A stretch of 64,000 bases of DNA from Sulfitobacter litoralis (GCF_900103185.1 NZ_FNJD01000007.1:1-64000), one strand, 5' to 3'; positions 26,778-36,335 are shown, numbered from the stretch's first letter. Notes: generated by a model from the sequence alone, not told the origin. A program made the numbers and translations.

Positions 26778-27482
26778 TTATTCACCTGCCGATATGCCGT
26801 CTAGCGGTTCAAGCATCCCCTCAGTGACCTGAGTGCCAAGCATTTTCTTGGCGCCCAACCGTCGACGATCCCAGGTTATCCCAGATCGTACAACGCGCGC
26901 AGGCACCCCAACCGCAAGAGAATGCGAAGGGATCGCCCCCATCACCATCGACCGGCTGCCGACAACGGAATGCTGCCCAATGAGCGCTCCCTTCATGATC
27001 CGTACCCCTTGGGCCAGCCAAACATGATCGCCGATCTCAATATCCTGCGCTGGGTTCAGCCGCGCACCTGTCTCAGCATCAAGAATAGAGTGCATGTCGC
27101 TAACATCCATCATGATGTCCCCTGAAAACATGCAGTCCTCGCCGATCGTGATGGTCCCCGCTTCATGCAGACTGAGATGCGCCATCATCGTGGTGGTACA
27201 GTCACCGATTAAAATAGATGTGTTCCGCGCGCGGCATCGAAATGATCCCGCGAGACGGCAATTCGCGCCGATACGTATCACGCTATCGTGGTTTCGCATC
27301 TCGATTAGGCCGGCAGAAATGACAGTCTCTTCGCCGATAATCACGTGATTATTGTTCCCATGGAAAACGATGCGCGCCCCACCAGAACACGCAAAATTTG
27401 GGGCAATATCTACCTGATTATTATGGCCGTTATCCATCACGGATATGCCGCCCTGCGATCCGCCCACCCAGGCTACCTCCAT
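26778..27482 (-). CDS. Left-handed beta-helix acyltransferase
   Basis: This 234-residue protein is built largely of hexapeptide repeats, for example IVFHGNNNHVIIGEETVIS and TITIGEDCMFSGDIMM. It ends with the IGDHVWLAQGVRIMKGALIGQHSVVGSRSMV block and PARVVR, as in sugar O-acetyltransferases of the WbbJ/NodL type. It probably acetylates a sugar of the surface polysaccharide, using acetyl-CoA in the cytoplasm. It is divergent from the large glycosyltransferase across about 106 nt. The donor and acceptor are not readable from sequence. Confidence 0.8.
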   Translation of the reverse strand: MEVAWVGGSQGGISVMDNGHNNQVDIAPNFACSGGARIVFHGNNNHVIIGEETVISAGLIEMRNHDSVIRIGANCRLAGSFRCRARNTSILIGDCTTTMMAHLSLHEAGTITIGEDCMFSGDIMMDVSDMHSILDAETGARLNPAQDIEIGDHVWLAQGVRIMKGALIGQHSVVGSRSMVMGAIPSHSLAVGVPARVVRSGITWDRRRLGAKKMLGTQVTEGMLEPLDGISAGE

Positions 27483-27588
27483 CCGATGCGCCTAACATTT
27501 ACCTCAAAAACCAGAATAAAATTAACCTCTCCTTAAGGGCGGGCATGCTGAATTAGCCCTCGATATCTACAACATAGAATCGAAAAGA

Positions 27589-30087
27589 TTGATTTTGTAT
27601 AAACAGCTCAAAGCCCTTTTTGCCCGATACATCGCCGCCCATTTGCAGGCTGAGGGACGGCCAGTGTCTATCCTTGGCCCAACGGGAAAGGTCGTCGGTG
27701 CCATTGACGTTCTGCATGTCAGCTCGGGCAGCATCAGACTGGCAGGCTGGGCCTTTGCAGACGACATTGTTCTGCACATGAACGGCATCAAAGTGAGCAC
27801 AAAAGCGGACTTGCCGCGCGAAGATGTTGCGCGCGCCCATGGCGCTGGAAAACATGTCGGATTTGATTTCACGAGTCCGCTCGGCCCCACGCATTTACAC
27901 GAGATAAACCGCTTCGGAGCGGAGTTTCACCATTGCCGCGGAGCAGAAGCTCCAATTGCCAAAAACCTTATCTTTGTGCGACTTTGGTGGGCAGAGTCAC
28001 GTCTGTTGTTCTCATTTTTTGTCTCATTGATCCTGCAGCTCCCCGCTTTTTTAAAATGGCGCATCTCGCGCGATCCCTCACTTCGATCTCAGATCAAGAG
28101 GGGCTTGGGACTCTGCCCTATTCCTCGAATGCGCGAGCTTGATCCGGACCTATTCCGTCCCAAGGCCGTTCCAACAACAAATACCGCGATAACAATAATT
28201 TTGCCGGTATTTAATGCCTATGATGTACTGAAAGAGGCGCTTCAACGCATCGTGACGAATACCGACCTGCAGTGGCGCATCATCCTTATCGAAGATTGCT
28301 CGACCGACAAACGCGTACTGCCTCTGCTTCGCGATTGGTCAGCAACTCACAAAGATCGAACGACTTTTATTCAAAACCCAGAAAATCTTGGCTTTATAAA
28401 GAGCGTGAACAAAGGTCTTAATTGCGCACGACGCTGGCCGGATACCGTAGTATTGCTAAACTCGGACGCTTTGGTGCCCCCGAAATGGGCTAGCCGACTT
28501 ATTCAGCCCCTATACCATTACCCCCGAGCTGCCACCGCGACGCCCATGTCGAATGATGCCGAAATATTTTCGGCTCCGTTGATCTGTGCGCCTCAGAATC
28601 TTGGCTTTGGACAAGGTGACATTATTGATGCGACAGCGGCAAGACTTAATCCTGAAGCCTATACCACAGCCGCACCGACAGGAGTGGGGTACTGTATGGC
28701 GATAAACCCTAAATACCTAAAAAAGGTGCCTCAACTAGATACCTCTTTTGGCAAAGGGTACGGCGAAGAGGTTGATTGGTGTCAGAAGGTACGAGCGGCA
28801 GGCGGACTGCATTACTGCGCAATTAACCTATTCGTAGAGCATCGTGGGGGGCAGAGCTTTGGCTCGGCAGAAAAATTGCGCCAAATTTTAAAAAACAACG
28901 CGCTTATATCCAAGCGCTATCCTCTTTACGACACCGACGTCCAAAACTTTATCAAATCGGATCCGCTCGTTTCGCCACGCATCGCATTGGCGCTGGCCTG
29001 GATAGCGGCTCAAAATACCTATCCGGTGTCAATTTACTTCGCGCACAGTATGGGCGGCGGTGCCGAAGCATACCTCCAGCATCGAATAAAATCCAAACAT
29101 CACGCTTTAGATCGCGCTGCTATTGTCATCAGAATGGGCGGAAAGATGAAATGGCAGATCGAACTACACTGTCGGGATGGTATCATCTCTAGCGGCACGA
29201 ACAATCTCGACTATATTGTTGAGCTTCTTCGGCCTTTAAAGCAGCGAAAGCTCGTTTACTCTTGCGCTGTGGGGGCACGCGATCCGCTCGGCGTTCCGAG
29301 ATCCATTTTACATTTAAGTCAAAATGGAAAGTATAAACTAGAATTTCTTTTTCACGACTATTTTCCAATTTCTCCGGCTTACACACTTACTAATGAAAAT
29401 GGCATATATATTGGCCTGCCGAAGGTCGATGAAAACGCAATAGTTTCGGATGGTGTGCATGTTAGCATCGAGCAATGGCAGAACGAATGGGCGCGACTTT
29501 TAGAGACATCTGATGAAATATCGGTGTTTTCGAACAACAGCAGAGATATCGTTTGCAAAGCATATCCTGAGCATAGGTCGAAGATAAAGGTCAAACCGCA
29601 TAAAATGCTACAGCCGGTTCCGCTGATCAAGCGCCCTGAAGGTCAGATACGCCGTGTCATTGGTGTCTTAGGTGATATCGGGGTGCAAAAAGGCGCAATG
29701 ATTATAAGTCGATCAGCAACCTCAATTGAGAAGCTTGGGATTGGCCTTGTAATCGTTGGCAATTTCGATCCAGCCATACCTCTCCCGCCCACCGTTCGGA
29801 TTCACGGAAGCTACAGTGTTTCAGATCTGGGGAAAATTGCGGGGCAATATGATCTAACAGATTGGTTGGTTCCCTCGGTGTGGCCAGAAACCTTTTCATT
29901 CACCACGCATGAAGCGTTGGCGACTGGTCTGAACACCCACGCCTTCGCTATCGGGGCTCAAGGCGAGGCCGTTGCAAAGGCGGAAAATGGCTATGCCGTC
30001 CCTTATTTTACCGAGAATGATTTAGCTAAAGCCCTACTATCCCATATTGAAACTCGTATCGTCAAAAGGTGGGCGCTGGCCTCATGA
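27589..30087 (+). CDS. Two-domain glycosyltransferase (GT2 plus GT4-like) with N-terminal accessory domain
   Basis: This protein of about 832 residues has an N-terminal segment at 20-105 resembling the 'GWA...NG...GFDF' accessory domain attached to many roseobacter glycosyltransferases. A GT-A family 2 domain follows at about 195-430 (ITIILPVFNAYDVL, LIEDCSTD, VVLLNSDALVPP). A C-terminal GT-B/GT4-like part at about 690-815 (WLVPSVWPETFSFTTHEALA) completes it. It is therefore likely to add two sugars. The start TTG 27589 is the only upstream choice and lacks a strong ribosome site, so the N-terminus is uncertain. Codon use is AT-rich compared with the flanking secretion genes. Confidence 0.82.
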   Translation: MILYKQLKALFARYIAAHLQAEGRPVSILGPTGKVVGAIDVLHVSSGSIRLAGWAFADDIVLHMNGIKVSTKADLPREDVARAHGAGKHVGFDFTSPLGPTHLHEINRFGAEFHHCRGAEAPIAKNLIFVRLWWAESRLLFSFFVSLILQLPAFLKWRISRDPSLRSQIKRGLGLCPIPRMRELDPDLFRPKAVPTTNTAITIILPVFNAYDVLKEALQRIVTNTDLQWRIILIEDCSTDKRVLPLLRDWSATHKDRTTFIQNPENLGFIKSVNKGLNCARRWPDTVVLLNSDALVPPKWASRLIQPLYHYPRAATATPMSNDAEIFSAPLICAPQNLGFGQGDIIDATAARLNPEAYTTAAPTGVGYCMAINPKYLKKVPQLDTSFGKGYGEEVDWCQKVRAAGGLHYCAINLFVEHRGGQSFGSAEKLRQILKNNALISKRYPLYDTDVQNFIKSDPLVSPRIALALAWIAAQNTYPVSIYFAHSMGGGAEAYLQHRIKSKHHALDRAAIVIRMGGKMKWQIELHCRDGIISSGTNNLDYIVELLRPLKQRKLVYSCAVGARDPLGVPRSILHLSQNGKYKLEFLFHDYFPISPAYTLTNENGIYIGLPKVDENAIVSDGVHVSIEQWQNEWARLLETSDEISVFSNNSRDIVCKAYPEHRSKIKVKPHKMLQPVPLIKRPEGQIRRVIGVLGDIGVQKGAMIISRSATSIEKLGIGLVIVGNFDPAIPLPPTVRIHGSYSVSDLGKIAGQYDLTDWLVPSVWPETFSFTTHEALATGLNTHAFAIGAQGEAVAKAENGYAVPYFTENDLAKALLSHIETRIVKRWALAS

Positions 30088-30818
30088 CACAAGTCAGCGT
30101 TTCCCTCTCTTCATTCCGTAAACGTGGTATTGAGGTGCTTAGCCGTGGCGCACCTACGATAAAGCTACCCCAACACACCGTATTGGAGATCCCGACAAGT
30201 TTAAAGTGGACGCAGTACGAACATTCTCTCGAAATGGGCGCGTTCTCTTATCAGGTTTCGGGATACTGCTTCGCCGGCCGGATAGGTCGCTATTGCTCCA
30301 TGGGCGAAAACGTACAAATCGGGCGCCAAAACCATCCTATGAATTGGGTCTCGACGAGTCCCGCCTTATATCTTGGAAATAGAATATTCGACCTAGATGA
30401 CGGGTTCGAAGCCGCAGAGCAATATCACAGCTCTCGGCTATCACACACCAGGCCGCCAACCAGAGTAAAAGTAACTACGATCGGAAATGACGTCTGGATT
30501 GGGCACGGGGCGTATATCGCCGCCGGGGTGACTGTTGGCGACGGGGCGATAGTAGGGGCCCAATCGGTCGTAACACGCGATGTCGCCCCCTATACCGTCG
30601 TCGCAGGGAATCCGGCCACTATAAGACGTATGCGCCTTCCGCCAAGCCTTATCAGTGTCTTACTGAGATGCCGCTGGTGGCAATTCGCGCCCTGGCAGAT
30701 CGATCATCTCGATCCGTCGAACGTGCTCGAATTTAGCAAAGGGATACACAGCATGTTGCGCCAAGTAAAACCATGCACTCCAGAAATAGTGGACTTACGG
30801 ACAGGTAGCGCTCTATGA
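30084..30818 (+). CDS. CatB-type hexapeptide acetyltransferase
   Basis: This 244-residue left-handed beta-helix protein of the xenobiotic/CatB acyltransferase group has QVSGYCFAGRIGRYCSMGENVQIGR, the active-site region NHPMNWVSTSP, and the repeat block TTIGNDVWIGHGAYIAAGV ending in VVAGNPATIRRMR. It probably O- or N-acetylates a sugar in the polysaccharide. ATG 30084 overlaps the preceding stop (ATGA) and is preferred over an in-frame GTG at 30069. It is coupled to the sulfotransferase gene downstream (ATGA). Confidence 0.87.
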   Translation: MTQVSVSLSSFRKRGIEVLSRGAPTIKLPQHTVLEIPTSLKWTQYEHSLEMGAFSYQVSGYCFAGRIGRYCSMGENVQIGRQNHPMNWVSTSPALYLGNRIFDLDDGFEAAEQYHSSRLSHTRPPTRVKVTTIGNDVWIGHGAYIAAGVTVGDGAIVGAQSVVTRDVAPYTVVAGNPATIRRMRLPPSLISVLLRCRWWQFAPWQIDHLDPSNVLEFSKGIHSMLRQVKPCTPEIVDLRTGSAL

Positions 30819-31576
30819 AAAAGATTGTATTTTTACATATCCCTAAAACTGCCGGACAATCAGTGCACGCCGAGCTATCCAGAATTTATGGAAAACTCAG
30901 AACGTCTCCTATTCGGGTGCACAATCAAGCCGGTCAAAATCAACAGTTTCCCGTTGGATTTGACCTCTATTCCGGGCATCTAGATTGGCACTATCCCACT
31001 CAGCTTGGAGAGAATGTCTTTTCTTTCACCATTTTGCGCGAACCGTATGAAAGAATAGCATCGTTTTACTTCTATCTCCGCGAAAAAGCACACCATGCTT
31101 CAGAGAGCATGCTTTCATCGCCCGAGCATACCGGATTGCGCCGCGTCAAAAATTGGACGCTCGACGATTACTTTTTTGGAGGGGACGTTGCTTGGCAGAA
31201 TTTTATCAAGGATCACTACGATAATTTTTACTGTCGTTATATGGCAACCGGCAGAGTCCGCGGCGCAATCCAAACTGCCGGTATTTCCAAAGATGCGCTT
31301 ATTGAGCGCGCAATCAACAGAGCTCGAACGCTGACCCGCATCTACCAGCTAAGCAATCTTAATTACTTGGAGGAAGATATTTATACGTTAACAGGGCATA
31401 AAGTTTTCATTCAGGACACGCGTGTCAACGCTGGCCCCAAAGCCATTCGAAGGAACAGGTGGCAGGATCTCATGGCGCTAACTAACGATGAAACAACACA
31501 GACGCGATTAGAAGCCTTTGCCAATACCGACGTCGCCTTTGTAAAACGGCTGGGCGATGAACGATTATTGATCTAA
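30815..31576 (+). CDS. Sulfotransferase family protein (polysaccharide sulfation)
   Basis: This 253-residue protein starts with FLHIPKTAGQSVHAEL, the 5'-phosphosulfate-binding loop of the Golgi-type carbohydrate sulfotransferase group (HIPKTAG). The 3'-phosphate-binding segment TILREPYERIASFYFYLRE follows at about 70-88. It would transfer sulfate from PAPS to a glycan. It is coupled by ATGA overlap to the acetyltransferase upstream and converges with a glycosyltransferase gene 6 nt away. Confidence 0.87.
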   Translation: MKKIVFLHIPKTAGQSVHAELSRIYGKLRTSPIRVHNQAGQNQQFPVGFDLYSGHLDWHYPTQLGENVFSFTILREPYERIASFYFYLREKAHHASESMLSSPEHTGLRRVKNWTLDDYFFGGDVAWQNFIKDHYDNFYCRYMATGRVRGAIQTAGISKDALIERAINRARTLTRIYQLSNLNYLEEDIYTLTGHKVFIQDTRVNAGPKAIRRNRWQDLMALTNDETTQTRLEAFANTDVAFVKRLGDERLLI

Positions 31577-31582
31577 AATTTC

Positions 31583-32506
31583 TTACAGCCATCCACAGCG
31601 TGCGAACAGGTTCAAGGCAATATCACCAACATAGGTTTGTCTGTAGATCCCCATTGAATTCAGGGTTGGGCGCCGCCTAGTGTTACATGTCATCCTCCAA
31701 TCCAAAAATCTAAGCAACTTCCCTCGAGCCGGTGCATCTAGAACCGAGCTCAAACGAAGCATAGCCGACGCGTTGGAATCGACCCAATTCGCAAATTCAC
31801 CCTTCGCAATGTGAACCAACCGATGCTTCAGATGGCTGACCGGTGCACCCATCACGTTTGCATTATGTTGTCGATATAATATGCTGGGCTTCCTATCGTG
31901 GATGACGCTAAATCCCGCTCCCGTGAGTGCTTGATACATCCACCAATCGTGAAAGGGAATTTCAGCATTCGCCGTGGTATACAAAATACTGCGAAGGTAA
32001 TCCGTTACGCCGGGGGGGCAAATAATCGTATTTCCCCTGAGACAATTTTGAACAATTGAATTTCCGAAGTGACAGGGTCGCATAGGCTCAGGAGACACTC
32101 CAATACCTGATAATTTAGCGTCAACGTAAAAACTTCTACTGCTATAGACATGGGAGTTCTCACGATCTTTAAGAAGCTTCACTCCACGCGAAATTTTATG
32201 CGGCAGCCAGACATCATCTTGATCGCAAAATGCGACCCATTGTCCTGCTAACTCTCTTTGCGCCAATAGATAAAAATAGTTCGCAGCCACTCCGACATTC
32301 GGCCCCTTGAGTAGGCGAATGTCATATTCAGGCGTATTGGATCGAAAATCTAATAACCCCTCCCACGTGCTATCGATCGAACTGTCATCGCTAATCCAAA
32401 GGCTCCAATCGCGATGATTTTGCCGGCGAATTGATGCTAGTTGATCCGAAAGGAACGCACCCGCATTTTTTGTCCCCATTAAAATATGAACATGCGGTTG
32501 GTTCAT
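31583..32506 (-). CDS. GT2-family glycosyltransferase, rhamnosyltransferase-like
   Basis: This 307-residue protein has a GT-A fold: VHILMGTKNAGAFLSDQLASI at the N-terminus, WISDDSSIDST as the nucleotide-sugar segment, AFCDQDDVWLPHK with the DxD-like metal motif at about residue 95, and PFHDWWMYQALTGAG as the catalytic-base region. The pattern FCDQDDVW is common in rhamnosyl- and related transferases. It runs against the neighbouring cluster genes and is divergent from kpsE. Confidence 0.87.
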   Translation of the reverse strand: MNQPHVHILMGTKNAGAFLSDQLASIRRQNHRDWSLWISDDSSIDSTWEGLLDFRSNTPEYDIRLLKGPNVGVAANYFYLLAQRELAGQWVAFCDQDDVWLPHKISRGVKLLKDRENSHVYSSRSFYVDAKLSGIGVSPEPMRPCHFGNSIVQNCLRGNTIICPPGVTDYLRSILYTTANAEIPFHDWWMYQALTGAGFSVIHDRKPSILYRQHNANVMGAPVSHLKHRLVHIAKGEFANWVDSNASAMLRLSSVLDAPARGKLLRFLDWRMTCNTRRRPTLNSMGIYRQTYVGDIALNLFARCGWL

Positions 32507-32596
32507 TCCATATTCCTGTAAAGTTCTACTTTCTTTCTTTGGACTATCTTGCAGCGATTAATAAATCATGAGGATTATTCAGTTACTCCCCTGGTT

Positions 32597-33928
32597 ATGA
32601 ACCAATCAATCGCCCAGGCAGCGGCAAATTTACAGTCCCACGCGGGCCGCAAGGAACGAAAGCGTCAGGAGCGTGAAGAGGCGCTCGCGCGTATAGAGAA
32701 GCAGCGCCGCAGAAAAGTGCGCGCAATCAGGGCTCAGGAAAACAGCGCAGATGCGGCGGCCCAGCCGAACGTGTTGCCTCTACCGCCCCCCCCCATTGCT
32801 GCGCCTGTGCCGAATGCGCGTCTTCAACTACGGCATCGCCTTGCTTTTGTAAGTTTCGTGCTCTCGGTTTTAGGGTCTAGCCTTTTGGCTTCATGGTATC
32901 TTTGGGAACGCGCCGCGGACCGCTACACCTCGGTGTCGGGGTTTTCGGTTCATACCGAAGATATGAGCTCGGCTATTGAACTTCTGGGTGGTGTGGCGAA
33001 CCTATCAGGCAGTGGCGCTGAGTACGAGGAGATGCTCTATCAGTTCATCAAAAGCCAAGAGCTCGTCTCGCGAATAGATAAGACCCTAAATTTACGCCAC
33101 TTATGGTCCACTTATTCCACGGAAATGGACCCGATTTTCGGATACCATTCCCCTGGCACCATTGAAGATCTGACCAAATACTGGGGACGAATGGTCAGCG
33201 TTTATAGCGATAGCAGCAGTGGACTGATCAGCCTCGAGGTTCAGGCCTTCACTCCAGAAGATGCGCAGGCCATCGCAACTGAAATATTCCAGGAAAGCTC
33301 CAATCTGATTCATGAGCTGTCGGCAATTGCACGTGAAGACTCGACCAAACACGCGGAAGAAAGTTTGCGCCTAGCAGCACAGCGGCTTAAGCTTACCCGG
33401 CGCGCTCTTTCAGATTTTAGAATTAATAATCAAATTGTTAGCCCGGATTCGCCTCCTCAAATCCAAACGGGGCTTCTATCATCCCTAGAAGCGGAAATGA
33501 CAGAGACCCTGATTAGTTTAGATATGCTTAATCAGACTACTAACAATACGGATCCCCGCGTCAGACATGCAGAGCGAAGGCGCCAAGTTATCGCAGACCG
33601 CATCTCTCAAGAGCGAGAAAAACTGAACTATGGACAAAGTGCTCAACGCCCCGCCGGATTTGCCAAACTATTCGGGCAGTTTGAGAGCTTAAAGGTAGAT
33701 TTAGAGTTCTCTGAACAGGCCTACCTAGCGGCGCGAGCTTCCTATGACGCTGCAGTTGCTGAGGCGCGCAGAAAGTCGAAATATTTAGCGGCACACATTC
33801 CGCCAACGCTATCAGAAACAGCAGCGCTTCCAAACCGCCCGTTCCTACTCGGAATGACATTTATCACTAGTTTCACGCTATGGACAATAGTAATGATGAT
33901 TGTGTACTCGCTACGCGATCGGCGATAG
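32597..33928 (+). CDS. Capsule export inner-membrane protein KpsE/CtrB family
   Basis: This protein of about 443 residues has the polysaccharide co-polymerase topology: cytoplasmic N-terminus, membrane segment at about 83-103, a long periplasmic coiled coil, and a C-terminal membrane segment at about 416-440. The N-terminal tail of about 80 residues is unusual. It is strongly basic and coiled (RKERKRQEREEALARIEKQ), then carries a proline run. KpsE bridges the KpsMT ABC transporter and the outer-membrane exporter. An in-frame TTG at 32549 adds 16 residues; neither start has a clear ribosome site. Confidence 0.87.
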   Translation: MNQSIAQAAANLQSHAGRKERKRQEREEALARIEKQRRRKVRAIRAQENSADAAAQPNVLPLPPPPIAAPVPNARLQLRHRLAFVSFVLSVLGSSLLASWYLWERAADRYTSVSGFSVHTEDMSSAIELLGGVANLSGSGAEYEEMLYQFIKSQELVSRIDKTLNLRHLWSTYSTEMDPIFGYHSPGTIEDLTKYWGRMVSVYSDSSSGLISLEVQAFTPEDAQAIATEIFQESSNLIHELSAIAREDSTKHAEESLRLAAQRLKLTRRALSDFRINNQIVSPDSPPQIQTGLLSSLEAEMTETLISLDMLNQTTNNTDPRVRHAERRRQVIADRISQEREKLNYGQSAQRPAGFAKLFGQFESLKVDLEFSEQAYLAARASYDAAVAEARRKSKYLAAHIPPTLSETAALPNRPFLLGMTFITSFTLWTIVMMIVYSLRDRR

Positions 33929-33936
33929 CCTCGCCA

Positions 33937-34593
33937 ATGATCATCCTTCGAGATTTAACAAAAATTTATAAGATCCGTGGTCGTCGGAAAACGGTTGCAT
34001 GCGGTATGAACGCCGTCTTCCCGAGTGGAATATCGGTGGGATTGCTGGGCCGAAATGGAGCGGGGAAATCAACGCTCCTCAAACTTATCGCAGGCTCTGC
34101 CGATCCAACGTCCGGACACGTGATCACCAATGGACGGATTTCATTCCCCGTTGGCTTTGCTGGATCGTTCCATCCCGACATGACGGGGGCACAAAACACT
34201 CGGTTTGTAGCAAGGATCTATGGTGCAGACACATCAGCATTGATCGACTATGTCGCAGATTTTGCAGACCTTGATATTCATTTCCATCTGCCTTTTCGCA
34301 CCTACTCCGCAGGCATGAAATCGCGTCTAGCTTTTGGTGTGTCCATGGGGCTCAAATTTGACACATATCTTATTGATGAGATTACTGCAGTCGGTGATGC
34401 CCGTTTCAAGCAAAAAAGCCAGCAGATTTTCATGGACCGGCTTACCACAGCAGGGGCCGTTTTTGTTAGCCATTCCAATGGGATGCTGCGCGAACTATGC
34501 ACTGCAGGTGCTGTCATCGAAGGGGGCAAGCTGACATACTTCGATGACGTTAACGATGCGATAGCACATTATAAATACAGTACAGCCAAGTGA
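33937..34593 (+). CDS. Capsule ABC transporter ATP-binding protein KpsT
   Basis: This 218-residue ABC ATPase has Walker A GRNGAGKST at about residues 42-50, the signature-like YSAGMKSRLAFG and Walker B TYLIDEITAVGD, as in KpsT/CtrD/Wzt. It energises export of a lipid-linked polysaccharide. I chose ATG 33937 because the family begins at the MI(I/E)L strand. ATG 33880 would add 19 unrelated residues and overlap kpsE by 49 nt. A sulfotransferase gene separates it from kpsM. Confidence 0.9.
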   Translation: MIILRDLTKIYKIRGRRKTVACGMNAVFPSGISVGLLGRNGAGKSTLLKLIAGSADPTSGHVITNGRISFPVGFAGSFHPDMTGAQNTRFVARIYGADTSALIDYVADFADLDIHFHLPFRTYSAGMKSRLAFGVSMGLKFDTYLIDEITAVGDARFKQKSQQIFMDRLTTAGAVFVSHSNGMLRELCTAGAVIEGGKLTYFDDVNDAIAHYKYSTAK

Positions 34594-34617
34594 TGACTTG
34601 ATCCCAAGGCGTAGCAT

Positions 34618-35520
34618 ATGGCCCCACCCTTCCTGCCCGAAACCACGAAGTTAGCGTATTGCATCGGCGCGCAAAAGGCTGGGACGACATGGCTGTATGA
34701 GACGCTGCGAACTAGCAACGAAATACACTTTTCCCGCAACAAGGAACTGCACTATTTCGATGTAATCTCTGGTAAAGCTGAACAGGTCTTCAGGCTTCGC
34801 ATTAACGCAGTCAAGACTTTGGCGAAGGAACTGATTTCGGAGCACGGCAAAATAAACAGAAGACGGCTTCAAATTCTGACGGAATTGACGGATCTTTTGT
34901 CCATATACACCGATGATGAGGGGGATCATGAGGCATATCTGACCTACCTTTTACAAGGGTTCACCGGACAACGAGTAATCTGCGATATCACCCCAGCCTA
35001 TGCAATTCTTGATGCTAAGGAGTTTGCTGAGATGGGCAAGCTCGGGCAGGCATCTTTTATCTTTATCATGCGAGATCCGATCGACCGTATGTGGTCACAG
35101 ATCAGGATGGCAGTCAGTTCAGACCGTTCCCAGTTCAGTGATTTCCAACATGCGTGTGAGGTACGAGCCCAACATCTGATCGATAGCAATAGATTGGCCA
35201 ACCTAGAGCGGGCAAATTATCGTCGCACAATGTTAGAACTTGAGGCAGCTATACCTCGTGACCGGATCAAATATGTCTTCTACGAAGATCTTTTTCATGC
35301 CCGCACCATGCGAGATATCTGTACCTTTCTGGAAATAGCGCCACTGACACCTAAAGCTGGCCTTCGCAGCAACACCGGGCGTCACGCTATGCTGCCCGAG
35401 GTATTGAAAGAACAATTTCGCCATGCCTTCTTTGCGCAGTATGCATTTATCCTGGACCGTTTTAAGTCAGCAACCCCAGCCAGATGGCACATTAACTTTT
35501 CGCCTCAGGGCATGGGTTAG
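34618..35520 (+). CDS. Sulfotransferase domain protein
   Basis: This 300-residue protein has CIGAQKAGTTWLYETLR at about 15-31, the 5'-PSB loop of heparan-sulfate-type sulfotransferases, and FIMRDPIDRMWSQIRM at about 143-158 as the 3'-phosphate motif. It would sulfate a cytoplasmic glycan using PAPS. Its position between kpsT and kpsM, with its stop overlapping the kpsM GTG, ties sulfation directly to the export operon. Confidence 0.87.
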   Translation: MAPPFLPETTKLAYCIGAQKAGTTWLYETLRTSNEIHFSRNKELHYFDVISGKAEQVFRLRINAVKTLAKELISEHGKINRRRLQILTELTDLLSIYTDDEGDHEAYLTYLLQGFTGQRVICDITPAYAILDAKEFAEMGKLGQASFIFIMRDPIDRMWSQIRMAVSSDRSQFSDFQHACEVRAQHLIDSNRLANLERANYRRTMLELEAAIPRDRIKYVFYEDLFHARTMRDICTFLEIAPLTPKAGLRSNTGRHAMLPEVLKEQFRHAFFAQYAFILDRFKSATPARWHINFSPQGMG

Positions 35521-36314
35521 TGAAGTTAAACTTGCGTCATAAACGAACGATGCTTTTCGCAACGCCCCGCATAATTTCTGCGCTCATTTTGCGTGAGATC
35601 GGAACAAGCTACGGCAGATCCCCGGGGGGCTACCTTTGGGCCTTGGCCGAACCGGTTCTGGGAATTGCACTTCTAACTGTCATTTTTTCAATCGGTTTCC
35701 GGACACCTCCAATCGGCGTAAATTTTCCACTTTTCTACGCGACCGGGTTGTTGCCTTTCTTAATGTTTGTTGATCTCAGCAATAAGGTTGCGCAGGCCAT
35801 TAATTATTCGAAGCAGCTACTCGCTTACCCCAGAGTGACCTTCATAGATGCTCTATTGGGTAGGTTTATTCTGAATTTTTTAACACAGTTTCTTGTGGCA
35901 TTTATCACTTTAGCTGGTGTTATATTGTGCTTCGACACACGGGCAGCACTCAACTTTTCACAAATTGCGTCCGGGTTGGGGTTGATCGCCGCATTGTCGT
36001 TTGGCCTTGGCACATTCAACTGCTTCATGATGTCTATGTTCCAGATTTGGCAGCGCATTTACGCAATCTTCACGCGACCGCTTTTGCTGCTTTCTGGCGT
36101 CATTTTCGTGTATAGCACGGTGCCCGAACCCTATCGCGGGTGGCTATGGTATAATCCTCTTGTTCATATTGTGGGGCGCGTGAGGGCCGGATTCTACCCC
36201 AACTATGACGCACCTTTTGTCTCCGTATCATACGTTTATGCCATATCAGCATTTTTCGGTATATTCGGGCTATTGCTTCTCAGACGCTATCACCGTGACA
36301 TCTTAGAACGCTAG
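35520..36314 (+). CDS. Capsule ABC transporter permease KpsM
   Basis: This 264-residue protein has six predicted membrane spans in the ABC-2 pattern. The N-terminal REIGTSYGRSPGGYLWALAEP is the typical KpsM/Wzm gate region, and the C-terminus ends in charged residues. With KpsT it moves the capsular polysaccharide across the inner membrane. The start is GTG 35520, overlapping the sulfotransferase stop. It is the last gene of the operon and converges with the RTX gene. Confidence 0.92.
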   Translation: MKLNLRHKRTMLFATPRIISALILREIGTSYGRSPGGYLWALAEPVLGIALLTVIFSIGFRTPPIGVNFPLFYATGLLPFLMFVDLSNKVAQAINYSKQLLAYPRVTFIDALLGRFILNFLTQFLVAFITLAGVILCFDTRAALNFSQIASGLGLIAALSFGLGTFNCFMMSMFQIWQRIYAIFTRPLLLLSGVIFVYSTVPEPYRGWLWYNPLVHIVGRVRAGFYPNYDAPFVSVSYVYAISAFFGIFGLLLLRRYHRDILER

Positions 36315-36335
36315 AGGACCGCATGCGGTGGTCCG

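Noticed and set aside
33880-33936. Earlier kpsT start overlapping kpsE by 49 nt
   Set aside because: The extra residues do not resemble KpsT, whose family begins at the MI-type strand encoded at 33937.
36316-36334. GGACC...GGTCC hairpin with inner palindrome ACCGCATGCGGT between kpsM and the RTX gene, as a terminator
   Set aside because: The stem is short and no T-run follows on either strand. It might still be a weak bidirectional element.
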